Positions 42,357 to 55,545 of a stretch of DNA of 64,000 bases are shown here, one piece after another. Location of the stretch: the NCBI GenBank assembly GCA_964036295.1, contig OZ038467.1:18759670-18823669 (forward strand), read 5' to 3'. The translations under genes and the position numbers were made by a program. The notes under the pieces are model-generated. The model ran no database searches. It was not told the origin of the DNA and saw only the letters and a program-made list of their open reading frames with translations. Origin of the DNA: Plumapathes pennacea (taxonomy: Eukaryota; Cnidaria; Anthozoa; Antipatharia; Myriopathidae). Position 1 is the stretch's first letter. The number at the start of each line of letters is the position of its first letter.

Positions 42357-43087
42357 AAAATGAAATTATCAACATCATCACTTCGTTGTGCTGATTTTCA
42401 CAGAAGAGATTCCACTACAGTTTTGCACGTTAAATGGCGTTTAGGTGTAGGTGGGCCTATTATTGGCAGATCATCAGTACTCGCGTGACTCCACACAACG
42501 TCGTTGCACAAGGCACTGTAAATCGCACATGGAGCCGTAAGTTCATTAAATATGCGTCGCACATGATTGACTGCCGCGTGTTGGGAACCCCTGTGGCTGA
42601 AATAGAGTATTTTGAGCAATCTTTCGTATTTTCCGAAAAACGCTGTAAGGCGATTCGGAGGTGACCTCCCTTGGACTTTAAAAAAATTGCAGAATCAACG
42701 GTAAAAATGCCGCTCGAAATTTCTTTGGATTTCGACGCTGCAGAGGCTAGCCAAGCCAGGTTTATGTATTTTAAGATATTTCCTATTGATTTTGCTTTCA
42801 TTTGAAGAGATTTAGGCTGCTTTGGAGCTTACAGGAGTGATTTGAACTGACCACTATAAAATTACTGTGAAGCCGAACTTCATTAATATGCATATTCAGT
42901 CACACGTGGTTCTTTGCGTTGCGTGGTTTACGGCCGCGTGTTGGGAACCCCTGTGCGTGAAACGCATGTCTATACTCCGTGCACTGTAACACTAAAAAAC
43001 GTGTTGATTGAGTGGCCAAAGTCATTGAAATTGAAAATCAGTCAATGGTCGTGATTTTTGAATATTTCTTCGTCGCGTTTCAGTAGT
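42356..43087. other. Left edge of the tandem array, unassigned
   Basis: Two occurrences of CGTGTTGGGAACCCCTGTG (42577 and 42938) lie in otherwise unique sequence. Open frames on both strands here are short and unrecognised. Confidence 0.35.
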
Positions 43088-44347
43088 TTTCTTGCTCGTG
43101 CTTCTAGGTTGCAATCGCTGTCTTTGTTTCCCAAATGTTATGTTACGTTATGTTATGTTAGTTAACAACAGTACACTTTTGTAGTGAAATGGTATACGCG
43201 AAAATTGCATTGTGCCGCTGTTTACGGCCATTGGATCGCTGAAAATTGCCTTACATTTGTGCAAGTCCCTCTGCATGCATTTTGCCGATGCAGCATTCCG
43301 TGATACGCCGAATTAAAACCACTTATTTGCCTGCATCTTCAGGTTCCAAAATATAAATTCAAGTCATCTCGCTCTCGCTCTGCCGTGAATGGGGTTTAAA
43401 CTGACGTAGTCGTATCATAAATATTGTTTCGTTTATGCCGACAGTAAAATAACACAAAAACCTGAAATCAATTTGTCCAGATAACAACTACGGGAAAAAC
43501 TGACCATAATTTAGACTCGCAGGGATTGGGCGTTGTTCATAATGTTTTACTCTCCAGAACGTATGACAAAGAAGGCGAGTCACAGTGGATATTCTGAATA
43601 AGCGGACAAACACAAGAGAGAGTAAAGGAAAGGCCATGAAACTAAAATAGTAAGATTAATTGAGTGTATATAGAACTCATAACAAACACTCTCTTCCCCT
43701 CTAAAGTGATGGCGATTCGAAGATTCAAGAAGTAATGAATTAAAAATAGGCGACAACACAAAGGGAAAAATACGCTCAGACCGAGCTCAAAATTAATCAT
43801 TAAAGAAGTCATGAATATAAAAAGCAGTACTTTTCTTGTGCTTCATAAAAGAATAAGGATCTAGAAATATACTCACAATTTCCACACAAATTTGGTAGGC
43901 GCGAATTCTTTGAGAGATGAAGTAAACTAACGTATTGTACAGCGATGTATCTTAACTGTATCAAAAGAACTTGTCACGATTGTTGTGACAAGTGCCATAT
44001 TCAAATCTTGTACGTTTCTTGGTACCACGTCTTGCTTCATCCATCAGCAATTTGATACTGATTACTTTTGAACTAATCTTTATTTGTTATTCGTTTTGAA
44101 CTAATCTTTATTCTTTATTTTTGTCCGAAGAAAGACTGGTCTTTCATCGAAGAAATATTTTCGTGATACATTGTCAAAGAATAGAAAACAGAGTTCTCGC
44201 GATAAAAAGAGAACAACCACCACGAACGCTTGCGGTTCCGATCTACCGTTTCTCGTGCGCCGTGATCAACAAGAGTGTCAAAACCTGCGTAAAGGAAAAG
44301 TTGCTGAAATTGTTCTTTTGAAACGTGGGTTCTCGATGAAAACTTGA

Positions 44348-44524
44348 AAATTACACAACTATCGACCTGCCGAGCGTACAGAGAAATATTCAACGCCTTA
44401 TAAAATTTCTGAGCTTGGCGACGGGGAAATTATTCTGTCATATTTTGCTCCCTCTTTTGATGATATCGGAAACAAAAGAAGCCTAAAGTTCAAGAACAAA
44501 ATTCTAGAAGTTACTGAAAAATAG
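44348..44524 (+). other. Conserved open frame in each array unit (example unit 1)
   Basis: The plus frame after a TGA reads HNYRPAERTEKYSTPYKISE, then LGDGEIILSYFAPSFDDIGN, and ends KILEVTEK TAG. Counterparts end near 46096, 47673, 49244, 50815 and 52393. In the same frame upstream of the TGA is NACGSDLPFLVRRDQQECQN. The composition looks protein-like, but the minus strand is also open (FDTLVDHGARETVDRNRKRS), and unit 6 has an additional stop. It could be a decayed exon amplified with the repeat. Confidence 0.3.
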
Positions 44525-44710
44525 AGCACCCACAAAAACTGCAGTGTTTATCAGGTACTTTGCCATAAGTGCCACAGCTAGGAAGAGAAAAAATACCCCG
44601 ACTTTGATCAGGAGTTGATTTCGTGTTATGAATTCATGAGACAGCAAGGTATATATTTGTAGTTCTCTTGCTCGTGCTTCTAGGTTGCAATCGCAGTATT
44701 TGTTTCCCAA
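44504..44710 (-). other. Hydrophobic minus-strand frame in array units
   Basis: It reads GNKYCDCNLEARARELQIYT, then a hydrophobic stretch LLIKVGVFFLFLAVALMAKY with a possible membrane span. It is intact in units 1, 3, 4 and 6, but in units 2 and 5 a one-base insertion shifts the frame after the membrane segment. There is no ATG start. It is a weak candidate only. Confidence 0.2.
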
Positions 44711-47700
44711 ATGTTATGTTATGTTATGTTAGGTAATAACAGTACACTTTAGTAGTGAAATGGTATACGCGAAAATTGCATTGTGCCGCTGTTTACGGCG
44801 ATTGGACCGCTGAAAATTGCCTTACATTTGTGCAAGTCCCTCTGCATGCATTTTGCCGATGCAGCATTGCATGATACGCCGAAATAAAACCACTAATTTG
44901 CCTGCATCTTCAGGTTCCAAAATATAAATTCAAGTCATCTCGCTCTTGCTCTGCCGTGAATGGGGTTTAAACTGACGTAGTCGTATCATAAATATTGTTT
45001 CGTTTATGCCGACAGTAACATAACACAAAAACCTGAAATCAATTTGTCCAGATAACAACTACGGGAAAAACTGACCATAATTTAGACTCGCAGGGATTGG
45101 GCGTTATTCAAAATGTTTTACTCTCCAGAACGTATGACAAAGAAGGCGAGCCACAGTGGATATTCTGAATAAGCGGACAAACACAAGAGAGAGTAAAGGA
45201 AAGGCCATGAAACTAAAATAGTAAGATTAATTGGGTGTATATAGAACTCATAACAAACACTCTCTTCCCCTCTGAACTGATGGCGATTCGAAGATTCAAG
45301 AAGTAATGAATTAGAAATAGGCGACAACACAAAGGGAAAAATACGCTCAGACCTAGCTCAAAATTAATCATTAAAAAAGTCGTGAATATAAAAAGCAATA
45401 CTTTTCTTGTGCTTCATAAAAGAATAAGGATCTAGAAATATACTCACAATTTCCACACAAATTTGGTAGGCGCGAATTCTTCTGAGAGATGAAGTAAACT
45501 AACGTGTTGTACAGCGATGTATCTTAACTATATCAAAAGAACTTGTCACGATTGTTGTGACAAGTGCCATATTCAAATCTTGTACGTTTCTTGGTACCAC
45601 GTCTTGCTTCATCCATCAGCAATTTGATACTGATTACTTTTGAACTAATCATTATTTGTTATTCGTTTTGAACTATTCTTTATTCTTTATTTTTGTCCGA
45701 AGAAAGACTGGTCTTTCATCGAAGAAATATTTTTGTGATACATTGTCAAAGAATGGAAAACAGAGTTCTCGCGATAGAAAGAGAACAACCACCTCGAACG
45801 CTTGCGGTTCCGATCTACCGTTTCTCGTGCGCCGTGATCAACAAGAGTGTCAAAACCTTCGCAAAGGAAAAGTTACTGAAATTGTTCTTTTGACACGTTG
45901 GTTTACGATGAAGACTTGAAAATTACACAACTATCGACCTGCCGAGCGTACAGAGAAATATTCAACGCCTTATAAAATTTCTGAGCTTGGCGACGGGGAA
46001 ATTATTCTGTCATATTTTGCTCCCTCTTTTGATGATATCGGAAACAAAAGAAGCCTAAAGTTCAAGAACAAAATTCTAGAAGTTACTGAAAAATAGAGCA
46101 CCCACAAAGACTCCAATGTTTATCAGGTACCTTTGCCATAGGTGCCACAGCTAGGAAGAGAAAAAATACCCCGACTTTGACCAGGAGTTGATTTCGTGTT
46201 ATAAATTCATGAGACAGCAAGGTATATATTTGTAGTTTTCTTGCTCGTGCTTCTAGGTTGCAATCGCTGTCTTTGTTTCCCAAATGTTATGTTATGTTAT
46301 GTTATGTTAGTTAAGAACAGTACACTTTAGTAGTGAAATGGTATACGCGAAAATTGCATTGTGCCGCTGTTTACGGCCATTGGACCGCTGAAAATTGCCT
46401 TACATTTGTGCAAGTCCCTCTGCATGCATTTTGCCGATGCAGCATTGCATGATACGCCGAAATAAAACCACTTATTTGCCTGCATCTTCAGGTTCCAAAA
46501 TATAAATTCAAGTCATCTCGCTCTCGCTCTGCCGTGAATGGGGTTTAAACTGACGTAGTCGTATCATAAATATTGTTTCGTTTATGCCGACAGTAAAATA
46601 ACACAAAAACCTGAAATCAATTTGTCCAGATAACAACTACGGGAAAAACTGACCATAATTTAGACTCGCAGGGATTGGGCGTTGTTCATAATGTTTTACT
46701 CTCCAGAACGTATGACAAAGAAGGCGAGTCACAGTGGATATTCTGAATAAGCGGACAAACACAAGAGAGAGTAAAGGAAAGGCCATGAAACTAAAATAGT
46801 AAGATTAATTGAGTGTATATAGAACTCATAACAAACACTCTCTTCCCCTCTAAAGTGATGGCGATTCGAAGATTCAAGAAGTAATGAATTAAAAATAGGC
46901 GACAACACAAAGGGAAAAATACGCTCAGACCGAGCTCAAAATTAATCATTAAAGAAGTCATGAATATAAAAAGCAGTACTTTTCTTGTGCTTCATAAAAG
47001 AATAAGGATCTAGAAATATACTCACAATTTCCACACAAATTTGGTAGGCGCGAATTCTTTGAGAGATGAAGTAAACTAACGTATTGTACAGCGATGTATC
47101 TTAACTGTATCAAAAGAACTTGTCACGATTGTTGTGACAAGTGCCATATTCAAATCTTGTACGTTTCTTGGTACCACGTCTTGCTTCATCCATCAGCAAT
47201 TTGATACTGATTACTTTTGAACTAATCTTTATTTGTTATTCGTTTTGAACTAATCTTTATTCTTTATTTTTGTCCGAAGAAAGACTGGTCTTTCATCGAA
47301 GAAATATTTTCGTGATACATTGTCAAAGAATAGAAAACAGAGTTCTCGCGATAAAAAGAGAACAACCACCACGAACGCTTGCGGTTCCGATCTACCGTTT
47401 CTCGTGCGCCGTGATCAACAAGAGTGTCAAAACCTGCGTAAAGGAAAAGTTGCTGAAATTGTTCTTTTGAAACGTGGGTTCTCGATGAAAACTTGAAAAT
47501 TACACAACTATCGACCTGCCGAGCGTACAGAGAAATATTCAACGCCTTATAAAATTTCTGAGCTTGGCGACGGGGAAATTATTCTGTCATATTTTGCTCC
47601 CTCTTTTGATGATATCGGAAACAAAAGAAGCCTAAAGTTCAAGAACAAAATTCTAGAAGTTACTGAAAAATAGAGCACCCACAAAAACTGCAGTGTTTGT

Positions 47701-50700
47701 CAGGTACTTTGCCATAAGTGCCACAGCTAGGAAGAGAAAAAATACCCCGACTTTGATCAGGAGTTGATTTCGTGTTATGAATTCATGAGACAGCAAGGTA
47801 TATATTTGTAGTTCTCTTGCTCGTGCTTCTAGGTTGCAATCGCAGTATTTGTTTCCCAAATGTTATGTTATGTTATGTTAGGTAATAACAGTACACTTTA
47901 GTAGTGAAATGGTATACGCGAAAATTGCATTGTGCCGCTGTTTACGGCGATTGGACCGCTGAAAATTGCCTTACATTTGTGCAAGTCCCTCTGCATGCAT
48001 TTTGCCGATGCAGCATTGCATGATACGCCGAAATAAAACCACTAATTTGCCTGCATCTTCAGGTTCCAAAATATAAATTCAAGTCATCTCGCTCTTGCTC
48101 TGCCGTGAATGGGGTTTAAACTGACGTAGTCGTATCATAAATATTGTTTCGTTTATGCCGACAGTAACATAACACAAAAACCTGAAATCAATTTGTCCAG
48201 ATAACAACTACGGGAAAAACTGACCATAATTTAGACTCGCAGGGATTGGGCGTTGTTCATAATGTTTTACTCTCCAGAACGTATGACAAAGAAGGCGAGT
48301 CACAGTGGATATTCTGAATAAGCGGACAAACACAAGAGAGAGTAAAGGAAAGGCCATGAAACTAAAATAGTAAGATTAATTGAGTGTATATAGAACTCAT
48401 AACAAACACTCTCTTCCCCTCTAAAGTGATGGCGATTCGAAGATTCAAGAAGTAATGAATTAAAAATAGGCGACAACACAAAGGGAAAAATACGCTCAGA
48501 CCGAGCTCAAAATTAATCATTAAAGAAGTCATGAATATAAAAAGCAGTACTTTTCTTGTGCTTCATAAAAGAATAAGGATCTAGAAATATACTCACAATT
48601 TCCACACAAATTTGGTAGGCGCGAATTCTTTGAGAGATGAAGTAAACTAACGTATTGTACAGCGATGTATCTTAACTGTATCAAAAGAACTTGTCACGAT
48701 TGTTGTGACAAGTGCCATATTCAAATCTTGTACGTTTCTTGGTACCACGTCTTGCTTCATCCATCAGCAATTTGATACTGATTACTTTTGAACTAATCTT
48801 TATTTGTTATTCGTTTTGAACTAATCTTTATTCTTTATTTTTGTCCGAAGAAAGACTGGTCTTTCATCGAAGAAATATTTTCGTGATACATTGTCAAAGA
48901 ATAGAAAACAGAGTTCTCGCGATAAAAAGAGAACAACCACCACGAACGCTTGCGGTTCCGATCTACCGTTTCTCGTGCGCCGTGATCAACAAGAGTGTCA
49001 AAACCTGCGTAAAGGAAAAGTTGCTGAAATTGTTCTTTTGAAACGTGGGTTCTCGATGAAAACTTGAAAATTACACAACTATCGACCTGCCGAGCGTACA
49101 GAGAAATATTCAACGCCTTATAAAATTTCTGAGCTTGGCGACGGGGAAATTATTCTGTCATATTTTGCTCCCTCTTTTGATGATATCGGAAACAAAAGAA
49201 GCCTAAAGTTCAAGAACAAAATTCTAGAAGTTACTGAAAAATAGAGCACCCACAAAAACTGCAGTGTTTGTCAGGTACTTTGCCATAAGTGCCACAGCTA
49301 GGAAGAGAAAAAATACCCCGACTTTGATCAGGAGTTGATTTCGTGTTATGAATTCATGAGACAGCAAGGTATATATTTGTAGTTCTCTTGCTCGTGCTTC
49401 TAGGTTGCAATCGCAGTATTTGTTTCCCAAATGTTATGTTATGTTATGTTAGGTAATAACAGTACACTTTAGTAGTGAAATGGTATACGCGAAAATTGCA
49501 TTGTGCCGCTGTTTACGGCGATTGGACCGCTGAAAATTGCCTTACATTTGTGCAAGTCCCTCTGCATGCATTTTGCCGATGCAGCATTGCATGATACGCC
49601 GAAATAAAACCACTAATTTGCCTGCATCTTCAGGTTCCAAAATATAAATTCAAGTCATCTCGCTCTTGCTCTGCCGTGAATGGGGTTTAAACTGACGTAG
49701 TCGTATCATAAATATTGTTTCGTTTATGCCGACAGTAACATAACACAAAAACCTGAAATCAATTTGTCCAGATAACAACTACGGGAAAAACTGACCATAA
49801 TTTAGACTCGCAGGGATTGGGCGTTATTCAAAATGTTTTACTCTCCAGAACGTATGACAAAGAAGGCGAGCCACAGTGGATATTCTGAATAAGCGGACAA
49901 ACACAAGAGAGAGTAAAGGAAAGGCCATGAAACTAAAATAGTAAGATTAATTGAGTGTATATAGAACTCATAACAAACACTCTGTTCCCCTCTGAACTGA
50001 TGGCGATTCGAAGATTCAAGAAGTAATGAATTAGAAATAGGCGACAACACAAAGGGAAAAATACGCTCAGACCTAGCTCAAAATTAATCATTAAAAAAGT
50101 CGTGAATATAAAAAGCAATACTTTTCTTGTGCTTCATAAAAGAATAAGGATCTAGAAATATACTCACAATTTCCACACAAATTTGGTAGGCGCGAATTCT
50201 TCTGAGAGATGAAGTAAACTAACGTGTTGTACAGCGATGTATCTTAACTATATCAAAAGAACTTGTCACGATTGTTGTGACAAGTGCCATATTCAAATCT
50301 TGTACGTTTCTTGGTACCACGTCTTGCTTCATCCATCAGCAATTTGATACTGATTACTTTTGAACTAATCATTATTTGTTATTCGTTTTGAACTATTCTT
50401 TATTCTTTATTTTTGTCCGAAGAAAGACTGGTCTTTCATCGAAGAAATATTTTTGTGATACATTGTCAAAGAATGGAAAACAGAGTTCTCGCGATAGAAA
50501 GAGAACAACCACCTCGAACGCTTGCGGTTCCGATCTACCGTTTCTCGTGCGCCGTGATCAACAAGAGTGTCAAAACCTTCGCAAAGGAAAAGTTACTGAA
50601 ATTGTTCTTTTGACACGTTGGTTTACGATGAAGACTTGAAAATTACACAACTATCGACCTGCCGAGCGTACAGAGAAATATTCAACGCCTTATAAAATTT

Positions 50701-53395
50701 CTGAGCTTGGCGACGGGGAAATTATTCTGTCATATTTTGCTCCCTCTTTTGATGATATCGGAAACAAAAGAAGCCTAAAGTTCAAGAACAAAATTCTAGA
50801 AGTTACTGAAAAATAGAGCACCCACAAAGACTCCAATGTTTATCAGGTACCTTTGCCATAGGTGCCACAGCTAGGAAGAGAAAAAATACCCCGACTTTGA
50901 CCAGGAGTTGATTTCGTGTTATAAATTCATGAGACAGCAAGGTATATATTTGTAGTTTTCTTGCTCGTGCTTCTAGGTTGCAATCGCTGTCTTTGTTTCC
51001 CAAATGTTATGTTATGTTATGTTATGTTAGTTAAGAACAGTACACTTTAGTAGTGAAATGGTATACGCGAAAATTGCATTGTGCCGCTGTTTACGGCCAT
51101 TGGACCGCTGAAAATTGCCTTACATTTGTGCAAGTCCCTCTGCATGCATTTTGCCGATGCAGCATTGCATGATACGCCGAAATAAAACCACTTATTTGCC
51201 TGCATCCTCAGGTTCCAAAATATAAATTCAAGTCATCTCGCTCTCGCTCTGCCGTGAATGGGGTTTAAACTGACGTAGTCGTATCATAAATATTGTTTCG
51301 TTTATGCCGACAGTAAAATAACACAAAAACCTGAAATCAATTTGTCCAGATAACAACTACGGGAAAAACTGACCATAATTTAGACTCGCAGGGATTGGGC
51401 GTTGTTCATAATGTTTTACTCTCCAGAACGTATGACAAAGAAGGCGAGTCACAGTGGATATTCTGAATAAGCGGACAAACACAAGAGAGAGTAAAGGAAA
51501 GGCCATGAAACTAAAATAGTGAGATTAATTGAGTGTATATAGAACTCATAACAAACACTCTCTTCCCCTCTAAAGTGATGGCGATTCGAAGATTCAAGAA
51601 GTAATGAATTAGAAATAGGAGACAACACAAAGGGAAAAATACGCTCAGACCTAGCTCAAAATTAATCATTAAAGAAGCCATGAATATAAAAAGCAGTACT
51701 TTTCTTGTGCTTCATAAAAGAATAAGGATCTAGAAATATACTCACAATTTCCACACAAATTTGGTAGGCGCGAATTCTTCTGAGAGATGAAGTAAACTAA
51801 CGTGTTGTACTGCGATGTATCTTAACTATATCAAAAGAACTTGTCACGATTGTTGTGACAAGTGCCATATTCAAATCTTGTACGTTTCTTGGTACCACGT
51901 CTTGCTTCATCCATCAGCAATTTGATACTGATTACTTTTGAACTAATCTTTATTTGTTATTCGTTTTGAACTAATCTTTATTCTTTATTTTTCTCCGAAG
52001 AAAGACTTTTTTTTATCGAAGAAATATTTTCGTGATACATTGTCAAAGAATGGAAAACAGAGTTCTCGCGATAGAAAGAGAACAACCACCTCGAACGCTT
52101 GCGGTTCCGATCTACCGTTTCTCGTGCGCCGTGATCAACAAGAGTGTCAAAACCTGCGCTAAGGAAAAGTTACTGAAATTGTTCTTTTGACACGTGGGTT
52201 CTCGATGAAGACTTGAAAATTACACAACTATCGACCTGCCGAGCGTACAGACAAATATTCAACGCCTTATAAAGTTTCTGAGCTTGGCGACGGGGAAATT
52301 ATTCTGTCATATTTTGCTCCCTCTTTTGATGATATCGGAAACAAAAGAAGCCTAAAGTTCAAGAACAAAATTCTAGAAGTTCCTGAAAAATAGAGCACCC
52401 ACAAAAACTGCAGTGTTGATCAGGTACCTTGCCATAGGTGCCACAGCTAGGAAGAGAAAAAATACCCCGACTTTGATCAGGAGTTGATTTCGTGTTATGA
52501 ATTCATGAGACAGCAAGGTATATATTTGTAGTTTTCTTGCTCGTGCTTCTAGGTTGCAATCGCTGTCTTTGTTTCCCAAATGTTATGCTATGTTGTGTTA
52601 GGTAATAACAGTACACTTTAGTAGTGAAATGGTATACGCGAAAATTGCATTGTGCCGCTGTTTACGGCCATTGGACCTCTGAAAATTGCCTTACATTTGT
52701 GCAAGTCCCTCTGCATGCATTTTGCCGATGCAGCATTGCATGCTACGCCGAATTAAAACCACTTATTTGCCTGCATCTTCAGGTTCCAAAATATAAATTC
52801 AAGTCATCTCGCTCTCGCTCTGCCGTGAATGGGGTTTAAACTGACGTAGTCGTATCATAAATATTGTTTCGTTTATGCCGACAGTAAAATAACACAAAAA
52901 CCTGAAATCAATTTGTCCAGATAACAACTACGGGAAAAACTGACCATAATTTAGACTCGCAGGGATTGGGCGTTGTTCATAATGTTTTACTCTCCAGAAC
53001 GTATGACAAAGAAGGCGAGTCACAGTGGATATTCTGAATAAGCGGACAAACACAAGAGAGAGTAAAGGAAAGGCCATGAAACTAAAATAGTAAGATTAAT
53101 TGAGTGTATATAGAACTCATAACAAACACTCTGTTCCCCTCTAAAGTGATGGCGATTCGAAGATTCAAGAAGTAATGAATTAAAAATAGGCGACAACACA
53201 AAGGGAAAAATACGCTCAGACCTAGCTCAAAATTAATCATTAAAGAAGTCGTGAATATAAAAAGCAGTACTTTTCTTGTGCTTCATAAAAGAATAAGGAT
53301 CTAGAAATATACTCACAATTTCCACACAAATTTGGTAGGCGCGATTTCTTTTGAGAGATGAAGTAAACTAACGTGTTGTACAGCGGTGTATCTTA

Positions 53396-54450
53396 ACTAT
53401 ATCGAAAGAGCTTGTTCATCAAGGACAGAGAATCAATGGGTTTGACGTCAAACAGTCGAATAAGTTGGATTTGCATTAAAACTTGTTTTTTTAGCATTTG
53501 ACAACAATGAACAACCACAGTACAATTAAAGATTGACACGTTGTGAGGATCACACCTTGTATCTTGTACCCAGGATAATAATAATAACCACAAAAATAAA
53601 GAGTTCAGAGTAAATGTGTAAAACAAAGACTTGTTGTCTGAAAAAAATATACGAGAAATCTCTAATCGATGAGCCTTCACATTCAGTTTTCAGCTTCTAC
53701 ATCATATCGACTGAATTGGGGAGGGGTTGTGGGAGTGTGGGGTGAGAGCTGGGGGGATGTTTGAGGGGAGGGGAGGGGAGGGGAGGAGGGATCCAATTGA
53801 CGTTAAACGCGGATGAACTCACGAACGAATGTCGACAGCCTCTTTGTGGTAACCATGACATTATCTTCTTAAACACGTACTGTTTCGACTGGCTTGGCGA
53901 GGTTCAAAATCAACCGACTTATTTTCTTCGAGTTGTCTAATACTTGTACGGCTATGTGTAAAACTCTAATCCGCAATGATATTAATAGTTAGCTAATAAT
54001 TACACGCGGTGGGTGAAAAACGCCGGAGGGCGAAGGGAGACATCCACCCCCACCCCCACCCCCCCACCCCTCCCCCCGACATCACAAAGGGTGCAGAATA
54101 ACTGTGTAAAACAAAGACTTGTCGTCTGAACAAATACACGAAAAAACTCTAATAAATGACGTCTTCAAAATCAATTTTTATTCACTGCTGCGTTGCAGTT
54201 CAGTGTCAACATTATATCGACTGCATTTCGACTGCATTGGGAAGAGGGGGAGGGGGAGAAGAGGAGGGACCCTTTAAACGCGGAACTCACGAACATGTCG
54301 ACAGCCTCTTTGTGATAGCCATGACATCCTCTTCTTGAACACGTACACAACAGGCATGGGCGCTTATTTCAAAGTTTGTGTTTAAGGATGGGCACTTTTT
54401 CGAACTTGGGCGCTTATTTGAACATGTGCGCTTATTTGAGGTATTACTTT
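53396..54450. other. Array right flank with diverged duplications
   Basis: 53400-53590 resembles the 5' flank of the Gla-like gene (38980-39025 and 40030-40075), for example GAATAAGTTGGATTTGCATT and GTGAGGATCACACCTTGTA. A further block, AACAAAGACTTGT(T/C)GTCTGAA to GTCGACAGCCTCTTTGTG, occurs at 53620-53870 and again at 54105-54350. GC-rich GGGGAGGGG and CCCCCACCCC runs separate them. No gene is seen. Confidence 0.55.
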
Positions 54451-55066
54451 GCTTTTTTACCCAGATTATGCTATCTTAGCTTCTAAATACTTCAGCGTCG
54501 TTCACGCGGGCATTTGCGTCATTAAATAATAAAAATGTCGTTGATTTGGTTAATTTCATTTTTAGTTCGACCCGACCCCGTTTTTCATTTTGTAGACTGA
54601 GTGTAAAACTAAACCTGAACCCCGCAAATGATTTCAACGATTTCACATTTCAACGAGTACGTAGGCACAAATCCCATTTTTCGATCTCCTTTATTATGAT
54701 TTGACCAAGATAAATTCAACATAGTGTAAAACCCCGATCAAACGGTGATAATATTCGATGATAGTTCGTGCCCCGTTGTAACACGAACTACCTATCATAG
54801 ACTATCATCAACTAGCAAATAGCTTCACGTACGCTTTGCGGACCTATGTTTTCAGTTTGTTGGCGAAAGATATCTTGGGCGATATTGGGCTTGGGAGCCC
54901 CGGGATGTGGCTGAAACGTAAAGCCCGGCTTTTGGAGCAAGAAAAGGTCTCAGCCGCTTTTTGTATTGCAAAGGATAGATTTCCGGTCACGAGGCACATG
55001 ACGTCATTGCTGGGAGTTTCCGAGGCTCGGTAGAGACTGGGCTGCGGTGGGCACTATTTAAACAAT

Positions 55067-55236
55067 AAACTACTTTTGGCGAGGAAATATGCACGTATAA
55101 TTGTCCGAGGATATTATCTGTTCCGAGAAGCGAAGAGTTGCCCGAGAGCGAAGCTCGAGGGCAACTGTGAGCTTCGAGGAACAGATAATGTCCAAGGACA
55201 ATTATCCGTGCATATTTCCGAAGCCAAAAGTAGTTT
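55067..55236. mobile_element. Hairpin MITE
   Basis: The arms AAACTACTTTTGGC(G)AGGAAATATGCACG and the complement CGTGCATATTTCCGAAGCCAAAAGTAG flank a GAGCGAAGCTC centre. It is non-coding. Confidence 0.75.
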
Positions 55237-55279
55237 TTTTACAATAACACGTCAGTTTCTCGCTTTGTGATTGGCTAAT

Positions 55280-55545
55280 TTTCATTATCAATAAGAGGAC
55301 AGACACATAAAATCGAGTGCTGACGACAGTGATTTGGACGAAGAAGGTGAATTCAGCTTCAATTTTACCTCAGTTCTTGCAAAAGTGACATTCGGCATTT
55401 GAAGTAGAGAACCAGAAGTGTTCAGAGGCGAATTTCCTTGAGCTTTGTCTTGAAATTGTCGAGAAAACCGCAGCAGAAAAGCGTCTAGTTTCATTTCTTT
55501 CCAACTTCTTTGACAAAATTTTATTTTGCACGCGAACATAAAAAA
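55280..55545. repeat. Dispersed copy of a segment also at 31026-31260 and 61494-61730
   Basis: All share TTTCATTATCAATAAGAGG, GACGACAGTGATTTGG and AAATTGTCGAGAAAACCGCAG. In the other two places the segment sits beside exon 2 of the cysteine-rich gene, within intron 2; here it stands alone. Confidence 0.7.

Larger units (their letters stand above)
43088..53395. repeat. Tandem array of about 6.6 units of 1.57 kb
   Basis: The landmark TTGCTCGTGCTTCTAGGTTG recurs near 43092, 44668, 46240, 47818, 49388, 50960 and 52538, giving a period of 1570-1578 bases. The last unit stops near 53395. Units 1, 3 and 4 are nearly identical (type 1), units 2 and 5 are nearly identical (type 2), and unit 6 differs. 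That order implies recent unequal exchange of blocks of one or more units. Each unit has a perfect short hairpin (ACTTGTCACGATTGTTGTGACAAGT) and a few copies of ATGTTATGTT. It does not read as rDNA, a histone cluster or a recognisable snRNA cluster. Confidence 0.95.

Noticed and set aside
43200..43420. Possible THAP zinc finger start (CAAVYG and LTFVQVP) in array units
   Set aside because: It superficially resembles the THAP C-x-A-x-x-C start and following F-x-x-P, but the second Cys is His, a stop follows in most units and no His-x-x-Cys/AVPTIF part is visible.
43088..53395. Ribosomal, 5S, histone or snRNA tandem cluster
   Set aside because: No 5S or snRNA consensus, no rRNA core sequence and no histone fold peptide could be seen in the 1.57-kb unit.
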